From NCBI RefSeq assembly GCF_946479975.1, contig NZ_CAMLIX010000016.1, positions 1 through 39,886 on the forward strand: a DNA stretch of 39,886 nucleotides, written 5' to 3'. The notes under the pieces are model-generated. The model was not told the origin of the DNA. It made no database searches and saw only the letters and a program-made list of their open reading frames with translations. The stretch is from an uncultured Flavobacterium sp. (GTDB lineage: Bacteria > Bacteroidota > Bacteroidia > Flavobacteriales > Flavobacteriaceae). The translations under genes were made by a program, and so were the position numbers. This document shows, in pieces, positions 1 through 8,429 of the stretch (the first letter of the stretch is position 1; the number at the start of each line of letters is the position of its first letter).

Positions 1-4
1 TCAT
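1..4 (-). CDS. Possible first codon of the next gene (expected SusD), cut by window edge
   Basis: On the minus strand an ATG lies at positions 4-2, twelve bases after the SusC stop codon at 19-17. The same spacing separates susC and susD in the second pair of this window. SusC genes are almost always followed by susD, so this is probably the susD start. Nothing else of the gene is visible. Confidence 0.35.
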
Positions 5-16
5 GAGAATTAGTTT

Positions 17-3000
17 TTAAAATTTAACATTTAAACCTGTCATAAAGGTTTTGACAATAGGATAAGAGATAGCATCTACTTCAGGATCTGAGCCTTTTGG
101 AAATTTGCTGATCGTAAATACGTCATTAGCCGCCACGTACAAGCGAAGTCCTTGTATGCCTAACTGGTCTGTAATTTTTTTATTAAAATTATATCCAAAA
201 GTGATATTCTTAATTCTCAAATAACTGCCATCAACAAGCCAGAAATCAGACATTGCATAGTTGTTTCCGCTGCTTGCATTAGACAATCTTGGATATTCTG
301 CGGCAGCATTTTGTTCCGGCGTATTGCCAGCACTCCAAAATTTGCCGTCAATCAGCGTCGGCACATTGCCGAATGTTTCCTGAAATGGCTGCACAGCATA
401 ATTGCTTAATCTCACCTGCTGTTTGCCGACCCCATACGCCACAAATGAAAAATCCATTGTTCTATAAGTCAGTCTGCCATTGAACCCGAAAGTATATCTT
501 GGCAGCGACCCGCCTAAAATAACCCTGTCCTTGTCAGGAGTTATTTTTCCGTCACCATCTATATCAACATATTTGACATCTCCTGGCTTGGTGCTGGCGC
601 TTGTTACCGGAGAAGCGGCAACTTCTGTAGCTGTCTGGAATATTCCGTTTGATTTGTATCCGTACCAGGCTGCAAATTCCTGCCCTTCAATGTTGGATGT
701 ATCCCCTAGTATCGAGGTTCCTTTCAAGTCGTCGATATTTGTTTTGGCATCAGCCAGATTTGCTCCTAAGCTGTATTTCCAATCCGTTCCAATATTGTCT
801 GACCAGCCGACTGTAACTTCAAAACCTTTAGAACTCACTTTTCCTGCATTCTGAAACGGTGCATCATATCCCAGATATAGGGGAATATTCAATTTAAGCA
901 ATATATCCTTGGTCTGTCTATAAAATACGTCCCCGCTTAAGGTCAGCCTATTATTTAAAAATGTGGCATCCAAACCGATATCTGTACTTTCCTGTGTCTC
1001 CCATGTAATGTCATTGACAGCATAATTCACCTGGGAACCTGAAGTCGGGGCAACCACAACGCCGTTTTGATAAAATAAGGCATTATATAAACTGATGCTG
1101 GCCTGATAAGGATAATTCCCAATACGCTCATTGCCCGATTGCCCCCAGGATGCCCTGATTTTTAAGAAATCAATTCCCAATTCTTTGGCTGATTTAAAAA
1201 ACGGTTCTTCCGAAACTGCCCATCCAGCACCCAAAGACGGGAAGAAAGCCCATCTCTGGTCAGCATTGAATCTTGAAGAGCCATCATAACGTCCGCCCGC
1301 CTGCACATAATATCTGTTTTTGAAATTGTAGGATACCCTGCCGAAATAAGAGCTTAATGCCGTTTCAGAAGCCGAGCCTCCATTATCCCTGAATGTCGGA
1401 AGCCCGTTGTCCAGATATGGAAAGTTGGACAAGGTATAGGTTGCACGGGAAGCGGTGATGCTTTCATTGTATGCGTAGTTGCTTTCATAACCTGCAGTAG
1501 CGTCCAGATTATGCTTCTCAGCGAAACTATTGGAATAATTGGCAACAAATTGTCCATTGAATCTATAAAAGTAAGGCCTGTCTTCTCTCAAAGAAGAAGA
1601 AGCCGGCTGCTGTCCTACTGCAACTTTCTTTGAAGGATCCAAAACATCTGTAAATTCAACTACTTTAATGAATTGCTTGCTCGGTGAAAAAATTATCGTT
1701 GGCGCAGCCTGAGCCGTCAATGTAAGTCCCTTGAAAGGTTTGTAATTTACCGCAATACGCCCAGTAAGATTAATTATGACATCCTTTTTAAAACCGCCCT
1801 CGCCGATTTGCGCCAATGCATTTCTGCCGTCCTTGCCCAGAGCATATCTTCCATCAGAATAATAATCATCATAGATGGCAGGCATTATTCTGGCATCAAG
1901 AAAAATATTGTTGTTGAATATATTGACGTCCTTGTTTTCAGTTCTTACAAAGCTCATATCAAAATTGGCTGTCAGTTTTCCGTTGAATTTAAAATCATTG
2001 TAAATTCCAGCATTTAGCTTTTTAAAGCCACGATTATCATATAATGCTTCACTTGAGGAATACCCCAAAGTGGCTCTGCTTTTAATATTTTCCGAACCTG
2101 CTGAAAACGACAGATTGTGGATCATCCTTGGAGCACTATTTTTGATGATGGCAGATTGCCAATCTGTATTAGGGTATAAGTCAGGATTCGCTGCATTATT
2201 GGCCATATAATTATCAATGGTTGCCTGTGAGTATAAAGGAGCGGCTCCATCATTTTTTAGATATTCATTGTACAGCTGCATATATCTTACTGCGCCAGTC
2301 GTACCTGGCTGGTTTACAGGCATCGCTTCCGCGTATTCATAGCTATAATCCAAGCTCGCTTTTCCTGACTTCGCTCGTTTTGTGGTAACCAGCAACACTC
2401 CGGCAGCAGCTCTTGAACCATAGATTGCGGTAGATGCGGCATCTTTTAAGGCTGTTATCGATTCTATATCATCCGGATTCAGATAATCGATATTTCCGGA
2501 AGGCACGCCGTCTACTATAATTAAAGGATCATTCCCTCCTGTGTCTCCTAAAGTTGTTACCCCGCGAAAGCGTATTTTTGATTGGGAACCAGGAGCTGCG
2601 CCATTTCTGGAAACCGTTACTCCCGCCATAGCACCCTGCAAAGCATCAGAAACCTGGACTGTTCTTCTTCCAGTAATCTCTTGGGACTTGACCGATGCAA
2701 TTGCACCTGTCAAATCTTTCTTTTTGGAAGATCCGTATCCGATTACTACAATTTCCTGTAATTCTTTGCTGGAAACCTTCAAAACTATATTTAGATTGGT
2801 TTGTCCGCTTAATGCGATATTCTGCGTTTCGAATCCCATAAACGAAACCGCCAGAACATTTCCTTTTTCAGCCTTGATTTCAAATTTTCCGTCAAAATCG
2901 GTCGTGGCACCAACTTTTGTTCCTTTGACTTGGATCGTTACGCCTGGAATAATGAGTCCAGCTTCATCTTTGATAATTCCCTTTATAGTGGAATTTTGTG

Positions 3001-3073
3001 CAAAAGTGTCCACGCAGAACAATAGTCCCATGATACACAAAATGCAGCGAATTTTGAGAAATAACTCGTACAT
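17..3073 (-). CDS. SusC/RagA-type TonB-dependent outer-membrane receptor
   Basis: A 1018-residue protein with a signal peptide (about 1-25, ending FAQ), a carboxypeptidase-regulatory-like beta-sandwich (about 28-105, 'IKGIIKDEAGLIIPGVTI'), a TonB plug domain (about 110-235, including 'VIGYGSSKKKDLTGAI' and 'DAASTAIYGSRAAAGV') and a long beta-barrel ending in an aromatic-terminated strand (LNVKF). These features define the SusC/RagA family, which imports oligomers with a SusD lipoprotein lid. The partner is not in the window but an ATG follows 12 bases after the stop. The gene diverges from a zinc-ribbon LacI regulator and lies next to a GH16 beta-glucanase, so a beta-glucan such as laminarin is the likely substrate; that is inference from context. 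Start ATG at 3073 gives the full signal peptide. Confidence 0.93.
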   Translation of the reverse strand: MYELFLKIRCILCIMGLLFCVDTFAQNSTIKGIIKDEAGLIIPGVTIQVKGTKVGATTDFDGKFEIKAEKGNVLAVSFMGFETQNIALSGQTNLNIVLKVSSKELQEIVVIGYGSSKKKDLTGAIASVKSQEITGRRTVQVSDALQGAMAGVTVSRNGAAPGSQSKIRFRGVTTLGDTGGNDPLIIVDGVPSGNIDYLNPDDIESITALKDAASTAIYGSRAAAGVLLVTTKRAKSGKASLDYSYEYAEAMPVNQPGTTGAVRYMQLYNEYLKNDGAAPLYSQATIDNYMANNAANPDLYPNTDWQSAIIKNSAPRMIHNLSFSAGSENIKSRATLGYSSSEALYDNRGFKKLNAGIYNDFKFNGKLTANFDMSFVRTENKDVNIFNNNIFLDARIMPAIYDDYYSDGRYALGKDGRNALAQIGEGGFKKDVIINLTGRIAVNYKPFKGLTLTAQAAPTIIFSPSKQFIKVVEFTDVLDPSKKVAVGQQPASSSLREDRPYFYRFNGQFVANYSNSFAEKHNLDATAGYESNYAYNESITASRATYTLSNFPYLDNGLPTFRDNGGSASETALSSYFGRVSYNFKNRYYVQAGGRYDGSSRFNADQRWAFFPSLGAGWAVSEEPFFKSAKELGIDFLKIRASWGQSGNERIGNYPYQASISLYNALFYQNGVVVAPTSGSQVNYAVNDITWETQESTDIGLDATFLNNRLTLSGDVFYRQTKDILLKLNIPLYLGYDAPFQNAGKVSSKGFEVTVGWSDNIGTDWKYSLGANLADAKTNIDDLKGTSILGDTSNIEGQEFAAWYGYKSNGIFQTATEVAASPVTSASTKPGDVKYVDIDGDGKITPDKDRVILGGSLPRYTFGFNGRLTYRTMDFSFVAYGVGKQQVRLSNYAVQPFQETFGNVPTLIDGKFWSAGNTPEQNAAAEYPRLSNASSGNNYAMSDFWLVDGSYLRIKNITFGYNFNKKITDQLGIQGLRLYVAANDVFTISKFPKGSDPEVDAISYPIVKTFMTGLNVKF

Positions 3074-3148
3074 GTTTTCTTTTGGTTTAGATTGGTTAGT
3101 AAATTTTAAATATTGTATTATTAGGCCCTAATATCAAAACTTATGTAC

Positions 3149-3156
3149 CAAATGTA
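3149..3156 (-). promoter_or_regulatory. Candidate -7 box for the susC gene
   Basis: Minus-strand TACATTTG matches the Bacteroidota -7 consensus TAnnTTTG. ATTG, close to the -33 TTTG, lies 20 bases upstream (3177-3180). It would give a leader of about 70 bases before the ATG at 3073. Confidence 0.4.
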
Positions 3157-3214
3157 GACTTTAAAGACTTTCGTCACAATGTCTTGCGAGGCTATAAAAT
3201 CATTTTTTCTATCT

Positions 3215-3224
3215 CAAACGTTTG
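3215..3224. promoter_or_regulatory. Palindrome CAAACGTTTG, candidate LacI-family operator
   Basis: A perfect 10-bp palindrome with a central CG, typical of LacI/GalR operators, lies between the two divergent promoters of susC and the zinc-ribbon LacI gene. One repressor bound here could act on both. A second small inverted repeat (TATCG/CGATA, 3228-3241) follows. Confidence 0.4.
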
Positions 3225-3240
3225 CAGTATCGTTTTCGAT

Positions 3241-3262
3241 AGATAGAAAATTTCTATCTTTG
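3241..3262 (+). promoter_or_regulatory. Promoter of the zinc-ribbon LacI gene within an inverted repeat
   Basis: AGATAGAAA and TTTCTATCT form a perfect inverted repeat around one central base (3241-3259). Its right arm overlaps TATCTTTG (3255-3262), an exact match to the TAnnTTTG -7 box. The ATG follows 20 bases later. A repressor on this repeat would block its own promoter, suggesting autoregulation. Confidence 0.45.
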
Positions 3263-3282
3263 AAAATAAAATAAGAAAAATC

Positions 3283-4458
3283 ATGCCTAGAGTCAAATGC
3301 CCGAAATGCAGCAAGGTAGAAACTGTCTTAAAATCAGGCTTTATCAGACAAAAGCAGCGCTACTATTGCAAAGAATGCAATTACAACTTTACGCTGAATC
3401 ATGAGAGCAGAAAGGCAAAGAACAAGACGCGCAAAAATTATCAGACCACTATTGTGGATATCGGGAATGCAATGGGCATATCGGCCACTACAGTCAGCCG
3501 TGCTTTAAGGAATCATCCCGATATCAGTCCTGCTACTATTTTAGCTGTAAAACAGGTTGCTTTGGAAATGGAATACCGTCCAAACCTGCTTGCACGAAAC
3601 TTTGCAAACAAGCAGACCCAGACGATAGGGGTTATTATTCCGCATCTGCAGTCTACGTTTTTCTCTTCCATGCTAGGAGGGATTCAGAAGGTTGCCTCAA
3701 AAAATGGATTCAAGGTAATCATATGCCAGTCTAATGAAGATTATGAAACCGAACTGGAAAATGTACAGGTATTGATGGACAGCAGGGTTGACGGGCTCCT
3801 AATCTGTCATTCCTCCACCACTACCTTATTTGATTATATAGCTGCCTACAGCAAAAGAGGAATTCCTATAGTAAATTTTTACCGCATCAATCCGTTGAAC
3901 AACATATCAAAGGTTCTGGCAAAAAATACCGAAGGAGCAGAAAAAATTACCCAGCACCTTTTGGAACAGGGATGCAAAAGAATAGGCATCATATTAGGTC
4001 CAAAATCTTTATCAATTACTGAGGAACGTCTGCAAGGCTATTTAAATATTTTGAAAAAGAATAAAATCAAAGTTGACCAAGAACTCATAGCATATACTGA
4101 CTATTCCAATATCAGCATCAATAGCGTAGTAGATGACTGGCTCAATCTCGAGCAGAGGCCGGATGGCATTTTCTGCATATCAGACCGCTCAGCCATATAT
4201 GTAATCAAGCATCTGAAAAAAAGAAGAGTCAAGGTACCGTCAGAAATATCTGTGGCAGGTTTTGGAAATGATCTTATGGGAGAACTCATAGATCCTCCTC
4301 TCACGACCTATAATATACAGACTTCATTGATTGGCGAGACTACAATGCAATTGTTTCTGCAGCAATACAATAATGATTCAGAAATTGAAACAGAGATTCG
4401 GACAATTGATGGGGATCTTCTGATAAGAGAATCCAGCCTGAAGAAAAAGCATTATTAA
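3283..4458 (+). CDS. LacI/GalR-family regulator with N-terminal zinc ribbon
   Basis: A 391-residue protein with an unusual order of domains. Residues 1-40 form a small zinc ribbon with paired cysteines (C6, C9, C29, C32; 'KCPKC' and 'YYCKEC'), resembling the N-terminal ribbon of IS1/IS1595-type transposase proteins. After a basic linker (41-53) comes a LacI helix-turn-helix (about 54-102, 'MGISATTVSRALRNHPDIS') with the usual hinge ('EYRPNLLARNFANKQTQTIGVIIP'), then a periplasmic-binding-protein-like sensor domain to about residue 380. Family members bind operators and respond to a sugar; the ribbon may add DNA contact. The gene diverges from susC, with palindromes between them, and converges with a second LacI gene 12 bases away. 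The ligand is unknown, probably a beta-glucan fragment. Confidence 0.88.
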   Translation: MPRVKCPKCSKVETVLKSGFIRQKQRYYCKECNYNFTLNHESRKAKNKTRKNYQTTIVDIGNAMGISATTVSRALRNHPDISPATILAVKQVALEMEYRPNLLARNFANKQTQTIGVIIPHLQSTFFSSMLGGIQKVASKNGFKVIICQSNEDYETELENVQVLMDSRVDGLLICHSSTTTLFDYIAAYSKRGIPIVNFYRINPLNNISKVLAKNTEGAEKITQHLLEQGCKRIGIILGPKSLSITEERLQGYLNILKKNKIKVDQELIAYTDYSNISINSVVDDWLNLEQRPDGIFCISDRSAIYVIKHLKKRRVKVPSEISVAGFGNDLMGELIDPPLTTYNIQTSLIGETTMQLFLQQYNNDSEIETEIRTIDGDLLIRESSLKKKHY

Positions 4459-4470
4459 GAAGCATTCAAA

Positions 4471-5487
4471 TCATTTTCTTGTAGATTCTCTTATAATAAG
4501 TTTTGGCCTGAATAGATTTCTAATTTTCTGGCCAGGCATATCCATAATAACATCATTAATCAAAATTTCAGCCGCCAGCTCTCCCAGTTTACGTGGATTT
4601 AAGTCTATAGTCGTAAGAGATGGATTCAGGAAATGAGAGAAAGAATCATTTCCACAACCTGCGACAGCAAGTTTTTGCGGAACACTGATTTTCTGCTGAT
4701 TCAAATAATGTATTATTTCTATTGCTCCTTTATCATAGATACAGAAAATCGCATCTGGTTTTTCTTTTTTATTCAATAGCTGAGAAACGGCATAAATTTC
4801 CCTTTCTCTCTGCAGATCGCAATAGAGAATATTTTCTGTCTTAATTTTTATACCAGCCGACTCCGCTCCTGCAATACAGCCGTCAACCCGCTGTCTGCTC
4901 ATCATGAGATGTTCCGGTCCTGCGATGATTGCAATATTTTTATATCCTTCCTGCCCTAAATGCTCCCCAATCATAAAACCGGCAACAAATTGGTCGTTGG
5001 ATACAAAATGGGTATCAATTCCTAGCAGCTCTCTGTCAATAGCTAGAAGCGGAATATTATTTTTGACAATGCTGTGATGTTCTGCAAAATTGCTAGTCTC
5101 TTTTGAATGCACAATAGCAATGCCGTCTACATTAAGTCCAATGAGCGTCTGAATGCCTTTAATCTCATCCATAAATGAATCTTTCGACTGACAGGTCACT
5201 ATAAAAAACTTCTGCTCAATAGCCCTTTCCTGCATCCCGCTTATAATAGAAGCATAATAGCCACGCTCAATATCAGGAACAAGAACCCCTATAATATTGC
5301 TTCTGTTGCTTTTAAAATTCTGGGCAAAAAAGTTTGGCAGATAGCCAAGATCTTTCGCTGTATCCCTGATAATCTGCTTTGTTTTTTCTGTAATATCCGA
5401 ATGATCTTTTAGAGACCTTGAAACAGTGGAAATTGAAAATCCTGTTTTATCTGAGATATCTTTTATTGTAATCATTTTCTTCTTCAT
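4471..5487 (-). CDS. LacI/GalR-family transcriptional regulator
   Basis: A 338-residue protein of canonical LacI architecture: helix-turn-helix at about 6-30 ('ITIKDISDKTGFSISTVSRS'), hinge helix around 50-62, and a sugar-sensing domain (about 63-335) with 'IIGVLVPDIERGYYASII' and a C-terminal 'KLIIRES' typical of the family. It is divergent from the GH16 glucanase gene, with three copies of an ATTTGCGCAAAT-type operator between them, so it very likely controls that gene and itself. A -7 box ends only five bases before ATG 5487, which would make that codon nearly leaderless; the fifth codon (ATG at 5475, protein MITIKDIS) is an equally good start. The effector cannot be told from sequence. 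Confidence 0.9.
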   Translation of the reverse strand: MKKKMITIKDISDKTGFSISTVSRSLKDHSDITEKTKQIIRDTAKDLGYLPNFFAQNFKSNRSNIIGVLVPDIERGYYASIISGMQERAIEQKFFIVTCQSKDSFMDEIKGIQTLIGLNVDGIAIVHSKETSNFAEHHSIVKNNIPLLAIDRELLGIDTHFVSNDQFVAGFMIGEHLGQEGYKNIAIIAGPEHLMMSRQRVDGCIAGAESAGIKIKTENILYCDLQREREIYAVSQLLNKKEKPDAIFCIYDKGAIEIIHYLNQQKISVPQKLAVAGCGNDSFSHFLNPSLTTIDLNPRKLGELAAEILINDVIMDMPGQKIRNLFRPKLIIRESTRK

Positions 5488-5491
5488 TGTA

Positions 5492-5499
5492 CAAATATA
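5492..5499 (-). promoter_or_regulatory. Candidate -7 box of the LacI gene (minus strand)
   Basis: TATATTTG on the minus strand fits TAnnTTTG and abuts the first operator. Transcription would begin at about 5486, favouring the internal ATG at 5475 as translation start. Confidence 0.4.
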
Positions 5500-5502
5500 A
5501 TG

Positions 5503-5557
5503 ATTTGCGCAAATTTTGATTTCGTTTGCGCAAATAAATATCTTTATTCCCGCAAAT
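5503..5557. promoter_or_regulatory. Three tandem LacI-type operators, ATTTGCGCAAAT
   Basis: A perfect palindrome ATTTGCGCAAAT at 5503-5514 is followed by GTTTGCGCAAAT at 5524-5535 (11 of 12) and ATTCCCGCAAAT at 5546-5557 (10 of 12). Starts are 21 and 22 bp apart, about two helical turns, so all sites face one side of the DNA. They sit between the divergent lacI and GH16 genes. The central GCGC palindrome is typical of LacI operators. Confidence 0.65.
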
Positions 5558-5574
5558 TATATTGTTTTTTATAA

Positions 5575-5582
5575 TAGTTTTG
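5575..5582 (+). promoter_or_regulatory. Candidate -7 box of the GH16 gene
   Basis: TAGTTTTG fits TAnnTTTG. The third operator ends 18 bases upstream and so covers the -33 area, consistent with repression. It implies a leader of about 115 bases. No good -33 TTTG is seen. Confidence 0.3.
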
Positions 5583-5704
5583 ACTGTTTTGCAGCTGATC
5601 AACAATTTCATTTTTATCATTTTAAGCCTTAAAAAATCCGTTTTAGATATCTAAAAAAAATTGTTTCTGCAGAATCATTACTAACTATAAACCAAAACAT
5701 TTTT

Positions 5705-8239
5705 ATGAAAAAAACACTAACCTTGCTTAGTGCAAAAGCTTTTTTTTGCACGCTATCATGCTTGCTACTTTTTAGTTCAAGCGCAAAAGCCCAAAACTAT
5801 CAATTAGTATGGTCCGATGATTTTATAGGGACTGGAGCTCCGGATCCCAACAAATGGGGATACGAACTGGGAGGCAATATCCGGAACAGCGAGTTGCAGT
5901 ATTACACAAACAGCTCAAATAACGTAAGGCAGAACGCCGGCAACCTCGAAATAACTGTTGTAAAAGAAGACTTCGGCGGCAAACAGTATACTTCTGCGAG
6001 TGTTATTTCCTTGAATAAATTTTCGCTCAAATACGGCAAGATTGAAGGACGTTTTAAGATGCCGAATGGAAAAGGATTGTGGGCCTGTTTTTGGACGTTA
6101 GGCTCTAATTTTCCACAAATGGGATGGCCAAAATGTGGTGAAATAGATATTTTCGAACATTTAAACAGTGAAACTATGGTGCATGGAACAACACATTGGG
6201 CGGGAGCCAATGAGATACATGTCCAGGATGGCTCAACTTACAATGTTGATGTAACGCAATGGCACGTTTATGCCATAACTTGGGACGCAAACTATATCAA
6301 ATGGTATGTTGATGACGTCCTATATAAACAATTCAGGATTACCGACGGCTATAATTATACTGGTGAATTCCATATGCCCCACTATATACTCATCAATCTG
6401 CCTATTGGCGGTACATGGCCTGGTCCGCCAGACGCTACAACTGTTCTTCCCGCAACAATGTACTGCGATTATGTCAAAGTATACAAGGATACCGACACAA
6501 CGCAGATAGCGGCAACAGGTTTTTCAATATCTCCAAACACCCTTACATTAAACCAAGGTGGCAAACAGATAATCAATACAACTTTTACGCCTGCAAACAC
6601 AACAAATCAGATTGTATCATGGGCATCAAGCAACAGCTCTGTAGCAATTGTAAACAACTGGGGACTGGTTACAGGAACTGGAATCGGATCAGCCACAATA
6701 ACGGCGACAGCTTCTAACGGAAGCACATCGACTTGTACGGTTTCTGTTCAGAATCTGGCGAATGTAAACAAATTGGTAAACGGAAATTTTGATGCCAACA
6801 CAACCGCAACCCAGACCCCGACAGGATGGAATGAATGGGGCAGCGTTGCAAATGCACAAACTACTGCAGCCACGCCACACTCTCCAGCGTATAAGGGCAT
6901 TCAATGGGGAACCACGGCTTATGAAGTTGCTGTGTCCCAAACCTTAACAGGAATAGCAAATGGTAATTATACGATGAAGGCTTGGGTGCGAAGTTCAGGC
7001 GGACAAACCTGGGCCACCATGTATGCAAAAGGCTACGGAGGCGCCGATCAGAATTATTCTGTTGCGACAAGCATTCCAAATTGGACCCAGATACAAATCA
7101 ACAACATCAAAGTTACCAATAACACATGCGAGGTAGGCTTTTATCAATCGGCAAAAGCCAACAATTGGCTGGACTACGATGATGTGGAATTCTATTTGTC
7201 TCCAGTTGCCATCACTGCATTTGGAGTCTCGCAAAACAGCATGACAATGCCAATTGGAGCGAACAGGGCTTTAAATACTGTTTTTACCCCGACTAATGCC
7301 ACTGACCAGAATGTTGCATGGACATCCAGCAATAATGCAATTGCTACAGTAAATAATTTAGGAATAATCACTTCTGTAAGTGTTGGAACAGCAACCATAA
7401 CAGCAACTGCTTCTGATGGAAAAACTGCAACTTGCAATGTATCTGTACAGGATTTGGTAAATTTCAACAAACTCAATAATGGGAATTTTGAAGCTAATAC
7501 CGGTGTTACGCAGACTCCTACAGGCTGGACGGAATACGGAGCTGGCAGTGCCAATGCGCAGACCTCGACAAGTTCTCCTCATTCTGGAACTTACAAAGGC
7601 ACTCAGTCAGCAGCATCGGCCTATGAAGTTGCCGTCTTCCAATCCCTTAGTTATATTGTCAACGGAAATTATACGATGAAAGCCTGGGTACGCAGTTCAG
7701 GAGGACAAAGCACTGCTCTGATGTATGCAAAAAATTACGGAGGAAATCCATTGAATTACAATCTGAACACGAGCATTCCTAATTGGACCCAAGTACAGAT
7801 CAACAATATTCTTGTGACCAACAACAGCTGTGAATTAGGATTTTACCAATATACAGGCGGCACTGATAAATGGCTGGATTATGATGACGTTGAGTTTTAC
7901 TTGACCTCAGCGGGATCTGCAAATACTTTGAGTTTAAAGAAAAGCAACAATTCAACAGCAAGCTTGACTAATGAAGATCTGAAAACCGCTACAGATGAAG
8001 AAGAATTTTTAATTTACCCAAATCCTATCAAATCAGGATCGATACTCAATATTCAATCAAAGAGCGATCTGCCTTTCGAAATTGGAATTATCAATTTTAA
8101 TGGCCAAATTGTTTACTCCAACTTAAACAAAAATGTAAATAATGCTACCATTCAAATTCCAAATTTACCACGAGGACATTACTTCCTTCAACTCAAAAAT
8201 AATACAAGAGTTAAAATAAAAAAGATAGTATTGGAATAA
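5705..8239 (+). CDS. Secreted GH16 endo-beta-glucanase with Big2-CBM repeats and T9SS tail
   Basis: An 844-residue multidomain enzyme. Signal peptide about 1-29. The GH16 catalytic domain (about 31-262) carries the family signature GEIDIFEH, with E146 as nucleophile, D148 and E151 as acid/base; GH16 enzymes with this ExDxxE motif cleave beta-1,3 or mixed-linked glucans. Two repeated units follow, each a Big_2 immunoglobulin-like domain (about 268-350 and 501-583) plus a CBM4/9-like carbohydrate-binding jelly roll (about 351-498 and 584-733). A linker and a type A T9SS sorting domain (about 765-844, 'IYPNP') end the protein, so it should be exported through the outer membrane and held at the surface or released. 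It is controlled from a triple-operator promoter and probably feeds the neighbouring SusC. Exact substrate (laminarin or other) is inference. Confidence 0.93.
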   Translation: MKKTLTLLSAKAFFCTLSCLLLFSSSAKAQNYQLVWSDDFIGTGAPDPNKWGYELGGNIRNSELQYYTNSSNNVRQNAGNLEITVVKEDFGGKQYTSASVISLNKFSLKYGKIEGRFKMPNGKGLWACFWTLGSNFPQMGWPKCGEIDIFEHLNSETMVHGTTHWAGANEIHVQDGSTYNVDVTQWHVYAITWDANYIKWYVDDVLYKQFRITDGYNYTGEFHMPHYILINLPIGGTWPGPPDATTVLPATMYCDYVKVYKDTDTTQIAATGFSISPNTLTLNQGGKQIINTTFTPANTTNQIVSWASSNSSVAIVNNWGLVTGTGIGSATITATASNGSTSTCTVSVQNLANVNKLVNGNFDANTTATQTPTGWNEWGSVANAQTTAATPHSPAYKGIQWGTTAYEVAVSQTLTGIANGNYTMKAWVRSSGGQTWATMYAKGYGGADQNYSVATSIPNWTQIQINNIKVTNNTCEVGFYQSAKANNWLDYDDVEFYLSPVAITAFGVSQNSMTMPIGANRALNTVFTPTNATDQNVAWTSSNNAIATVNNLGIITSVSVGTATITATASDGKTATCNVSVQDLVNFNKLNNGNFEANTGVTQTPTGWTEYGAGSANAQTSTSSPHSGTYKGTQSAASAYEVAVFQSLSYIVNGNYTMKAWVRSSGGQSTALMYAKNYGGNPLNYNLNTSIPNWTQVQINNILVTNNSCELGFYQYTGGTDKWLDYDDVEFYLTSAGSANTLSLKKSNNSTASLTNEDLKTATDEEEFLIYPNPIKSGSILNIQSKSDLPFEIGIINFNGQIVYSNLNKNVNNATIQIPNLPRGHYFLQLKNNTRVKIKKIVLE
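6506..7903 (+). repeat. Intragenic duplication of the Big2-CBM unit
   Basis: The two units span 6506-7198 and 7205-7903. They share long motifs such as 'NYTMKAWVRSSGGQ', 'IPNWTQ(I/V)QINNI' and 'WLDYDDVEFYL', and align without large gaps. This is an in-gene duplication that doubles binding modules. Confidence 0.8.
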
Positions 8240-8251
8240 TTTAGTTAATTA

Positions 8252-8300
8252 ACAAAATCTTAAATTTCTTAGTGATAAGAATTTTAAGATTTTGTTTTTA
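8252..8300 (+). terminator. Rho-independent terminator of the GH16 gene
   Basis: A perfect 13-bp inverted repeat (ACAAAATCTTAAA at 8252-8264, its complement at 8283-8295) with an 18-base loop, followed by a run of T, begins 12 bases after the stop codon. Confidence 0.7.
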
Positions 8301-8429
8301 AAGGAGGATAACAATTTAGCGTCTTGATTTTTTTCACCAAACAAATATTAAAATATTCTTAGAGTCGTAGTTTGGCGTTCATAAAAATATCAAAAATTAA
8401 AAAACGGTCAATTAAGAATTGTTACTAAA

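Noticed and set aside
2541..3131. 196-residue plus-strand ORF opposite the first susC gene
   Set aside because: It is antisense to the conserved signal, regulatory-like and plug domains of SusC and resembles no protein; a shadow of the real frame.
7192..7554. 120-residue minus-strand ORF inside the GH16 gene
   Set aside because: Antisense to the Big2-CBM repeat; its repeat-like look mirrors the duplicated units.
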